A DNA stretch of 64,000 nucleotides from Cyathus striatus (lineage: Eukaryota; Basidiomycota; Agaricomycetes; Agaricales; Nidulariaceae): positions 4,351,501-4,415,500 of the forward strand of contig JAOVFP010000010.1 in assembly GCA_025738555.1 (NCBI GenBank), given 5' to 3'. How positions within the stretch are numbered: position 1 is the stretch's first letter; the number at the start of each line of letters is the position of its first letter. Made by a program: the position numbers and the translations under genes. Below, piece after piece: positions 60,559 through 64,000 of the stretch. A model generated the notes under the pieces. That model searched no databases. It had not been told where the DNA came from and saw nothing but the letters and a program-made list of their open reading frames with translations.

Positions 60559-62081
60559 TCTGACGAGTGTTGTGCGATGAAGGTCGGGAAGATCAAGGAG
60601 TCGTTGGACCGGAAGCTGACCTATATTAGTAGGCTGAGCGGCAGATCTTCATCTTGGTCCCTGGGCCAAGCCTTGCAATTTGAGTCCCTTTATTAAATTC
60701 TCACAAGAAGTCATTCATATTCCTAAGCGGTAGTTGTTTGAGTCGCCGTTTGGGCCGTTAATGAAATTCACTGATCTCCATGGGTCCCCGGCTGTCCCTG
60801 ACTCCTTGGCGCTTGTTAACTTTACGGAAAGGATAGAAACGCGTACGTAGTATGAAATTTGGCAGGATTATGTATTTGGAGAATACTTATTAGCTTTGGG
60901 AGTTGTTGATAAACAAGTAACCAGCGGCTCGGGGCTACTTACATCCTCTTGCTCATGCAATACTCATGAGTATTTGGCCCAGAGTCAAACGCGCCGTTTA
61001 CACTCTGATTCAGCCTTTAAAATATTACCGCACAGTATTGCATCTCCAGGAAATTCGGTGTTACGTATGTGCAGGTATATCCCCATGTAAAACGCTGGCA
61101 TCGTCGCGAATTTCGCGCTGATGGTAGCAGCCTGGTCGGAATAATATGCCTTGGTTCGTCTTTACGGCACCGAATTTAGCGATTCACCGCGTGTTATATC
61201 GTCTTTAATAGAAAGGCAGGAGCTGGTCACCCGACCATCGTGAGATTGAGTTGCTACCACAACCTACCACAACTTCATATGTCGAGATCTGCTAAGTATG
61301 TTCGCTGTTCGCCGTGCGCTACGGAAGGACCGGGAATGTTATGGATGATGATCGATAAATCCTGCTTGTAAACACCCAGATGTTTGAAGTGATTAGGACT
61401 TACAGCCATTCCGATATTCCTCGACGGCGGCGGTAACGGTTGTCACTGTGTCTCACGTCGTCCCGCGTTATGCTTTACATTGTGCATAACCGGCCATATC
61501 TGGATAACGCCACCGTCAGGCGGGGTATCCTATCCCGTAAATCACTGTCATGACTTCACATGAGCCTGACTCGGCTCTTCTATGATTCCATACGTACACA
61601 TCTTCAACCAATTGTTGAGCTGCGGCTTTTCTTTATCTTACCCAATAGGTGCGAATGACTGAAATAAATTGCAACCAGCGTTATTCACTAGCCCAAAATA
61701 AAAGTATCCATGCGGCAGAGGGACCAACGATAATCAGTGATCATCATGTGAATTGTCTCAACAAGGCTGAGAGTTACCCAGCAAATGTCAATTGCTTGGG
61801 ATCAGAAATGGTAGTAGGTGTAGTCAGCAGCGCGCATAGATATAACCTGTTCAGGCGAATCACAGGCCAGAAAAAAAAGGGGCTAGATGGGATATATTCA
61901 CCTGCTCCATAGGATGGTCATGATAAAAGGACAATTATACTGAGCAAATATTACCGTCGGAAATGAAAGTTCAAGCATAACTCCAACCTTGAAGCATTCT
62001 TCATCCGCTTTCCCGTGATAGGAATAATTATTCGCAGCTATAGGACATGTTGCTGTGTTGTTCCGCTAGTATACAAGCCGA
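60559..62081. other. intergenic, no gene recognised
   Basis: Promoter side of the acyltransferase and 3' side of the glucosidase subunit. Only short unsupported frames. Confidence 0.4.
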
Positions 62082-64000
62082 CTACAGTTCCTCCCTTGCA
62101 GAGGCTTTCTTTCCCTTTTCACCACCATCAACAGGCAAACAGAGAGCAGGTGTTGTCCCCGTGAACTGGTATTCGCACTTCTCAAGTTCTTGTACCGTAA
62201 GGAGGGTATTCTCTGTTCCGCATGTCAGAAGTAACTAACGGTATGCATCAGTATCCATTCATCTCAAACATGTGACAATAAAAGTGGGAGTTAGAGGAAA
62301 AGGATGAAACACGTACCACCGTGCTGCGTTCAGGACCATTCCAGCATCGCGTTCCATGCTTGTAAACTTGCTTTTGGTAATATTCGGGTGTGCCAGGTTT
62401 AACATCAGGTGATGGGTTCCAAGATTCAAATTTCCTATATTAAGAAATGTAAGTGATCATCGATTCCTGAGAGTTAAATTGCAAACCCTAGACTAAATGT
62501 TTGACCGCCGTTATTGGGTTTCTGTTTGGATTCGTTGAACAAGCAGACCTCATAGGTGTAGCTAGAAGAACAATATTATGTCAGATAAGAGGATAACAGT
62601 GATGAAAGACACTCACTCTCCGGTGTTCTTCTCTAAGCAAGTACCATCTAGTTTCTTCCACTCGCCCTCAGCACCAAAGCCCTCAACTAAAAAGATTTCA
62701 GAGAGGTCTTCTTCTGTCTTCTTCTTATCACGCCTTACACGCGAAAGTTGAGTTTCAGCTTCTGATAGCGCTTGCTGAGCGCGAGAAGAGTCCGCTGAGG
62801 CAACGTGTCAGGACGGCTCAAGACTTAGACTCATAAAGGGGTAAAATCACCTGCTGCTGAACTTTCCAAGTTAGAGATCCCGAGGAGCCCAAGCCATGAA
62901 ATAACCGTATCTTTGATATCGTCATAATATGACAGGAATGAATCTGGGAGATACGCGGACAGGTCATATACTACATATGATCAGTGAGCCCTTCTAATGT
63001 AGAAATGGGGGACATACAAATTGAGCCCTCTGCAGGCGACTTGATATGCTCGTCATGCTCAAAAAGGAGAGAAGTGAGATCCATCTCAAAGAGATCGTCG
63101 AGCTCCTCCTCGAGTTGCCCAGCGGTCCACATGCCCTCTTCAAGCTGCTCCTCTTCTTTCTTAGGCTCATCCATATTCTCTTCATTCTGGCCCTCTTTAC
63201 CGACGTCGTTGATATGGGGAAGGCCGGCAAGTTCTTCCCAGCCACGAACCGCCTCTAGAACAGCCATGTCTTGATAGTTGGGGTTATATCCAGCACGAAG
63301 AGAGTTAAGGATATCGCCAAGTGCATTCTCCCGCTCGAGATGCTTCTTGTGCTCCCGTTGTAAAGACTTCAGCGCACGAGAATGGGTAAGAAGGGCCTGG
63401 AACAGTGCTGATTGGGTTTAATCAGAGTTGAGTGAGCAGTTGGGATCGTCAGCTTACGCGACTTCTCTTTGTGCTCCAAGGCAGCCTGGGAAATGGACTC
63501 TGTACGTTGTACAACCTCTACATTGTGATATCCACGTCAAGAATTGAAATCCTGCGTTGATTTAGGATCGTACCCTTTAAGCGTTCGACTTCCTTTTCTT
63601 TCGACTCGATATCCTTTTCCAAGGACTTGAGTTGCTCCTCGAGCCGAGCTTTCTCTTTGTGAGCAAAGTGAATATATGTCGAGCGAATCTTGGATCCCTG
63701 GTTGAAGTTCAGAAGACTATAGGATTACTGTTGGTATAACAACACGTGCCGTTCTCCTAAGTTTGTGCTCTTCGTCGCGCTTCTTCCTATATTCTTCGCC
63801 GACTTCCGTACAAACATTCTTGCAAACGCCGGGTCGCTCATCTGAACCGTCACAACATTGCGGCTCTGTTGTTGCATTAATACTGAATATAACTTTCCAG
63901 CATGTTAATACTTGCCGCATAATCCATCCTTTACTCGAGAACTAGGAATGGATGCCCCAATGTGGCCGTCGTTGCGACAATAGAATGTAGTATTAGGACA
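62082..64000 (-). CDS. glucosidase II beta subunit (PRKCSH/GTB1), 5' end outside window
   Basis: Noncatalytic ER subunit of glucosidase II, which trims glucose from N-glycans in the calnexin cycle. The visible part starts in an LDL-receptor-like repeat (FYCRNDGHIGASIPSSRVKD with GLC, then PQCCDGSDERPGVCKN). A charged coiled coil follows (AHKEKARLEEQLKSLEKDIE, HSRALKSLQREHKKHLEREN), then an acidic Glu-rich stretch. The MRH domain comes last (GEWKKLDGTCLEKNTGEYTY, CLFNESKQKPNNGGQTFSLG, HGTRCWNGPERSTVL, CEYQFTGTTPALC). It ends KKASAREEL at the stop 62082, a plausible HDEL-like retrieval signal. Many short introns, one of them GC-AG (63866-63915). Confidence 0.92.

Noticed and set aside
59000..63000. 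Secondary-metabolite cluster around the acyltransferase
   Set aside because: Neighbours are ZPR1 and glucosidase II beta; no P450, synthase or transporter is visible within the window.

Overview
The window looks like nuclear DNA from a mushroom-type basidiomycete (Agaricomycotina-like). Genes are split by many 45-65 bp introns, two pairs are closely divergent, and gene families typical of such fungi are present: a CK1-like kinase with an extra C-terminal region, an OTT_1508-type deaminase-like protein and a decayed kinase-like locus. A large CpG-poor transposon block lies in the middle. No prokaryotic or organellar features were seen. Assignments come from reading translated frames by eye. 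Exon joins marked as inferred were chosen by frame continuity and splice consensus.

Layout. 1-2.8 kb: intergenic with a 0.2-kb inverted repeat. 2.8-8.8 kb: CK1-like kinase (-), diverging from the mitochondrial tRNA-modification GTPase MSS1 (+), then an unrecognised basic protein (+). 10.7-13.6 kb: a Gln-rich small protein (-) and a TTI2-like TTT-complex subunit (-). 15.9-20.8 kb: SEC12 (+, COPII initiation), TAF9 (-) and SWD1 (+, COMPASS), the last two divergent over about 0.2 kb. 21.4-22.3 kb: decayed kinase-like locus. 23.2-25 kb: deaminase-like protein (+). 28-29.6 kb: PHO80-type cyclin (+). 33.7-34.1 kb: a mariner-like MITE. 35.4-36.2 kb: isoprenylcysteine methyltransferase (+).

37-53.7 kb is a nested transposon graveyard. 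A minus-strand chromodomain Ty3/Gypsy element (gag about 48.3 kb to chromodomain 40.6 kb) is followed by an extra zinc-knuckle reading frame (40.5-39.5 kb). It is interrupted by solo LTRs, two with recognisable target duplications. Right of it a hAT transposase (+) is split in its dimerisation domain by another solo LTR; an inverted relative of that LTR and a second hAT remnant follow. The block is strikingly poor in CpG, and nearly all in-frame stops are TGA at sites where Arg (CGA) fits, which points to cytosine-methylation decay.

54.6-64 kb: ERG2 sterol isomerase (-), a second MITE of the same family, ZPR1 (-), a BAHD-type acyltransferase (-) and the glucosidase II beta subunit (-, 5' end beyond the window). 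The conserved genes are mostly housekeeping (secretory pathway, chromatin/transcription, sterol and prenyl-protein maturation). I see no biosynthetic or defence cluster; the most unusual content is in the mobile elements.
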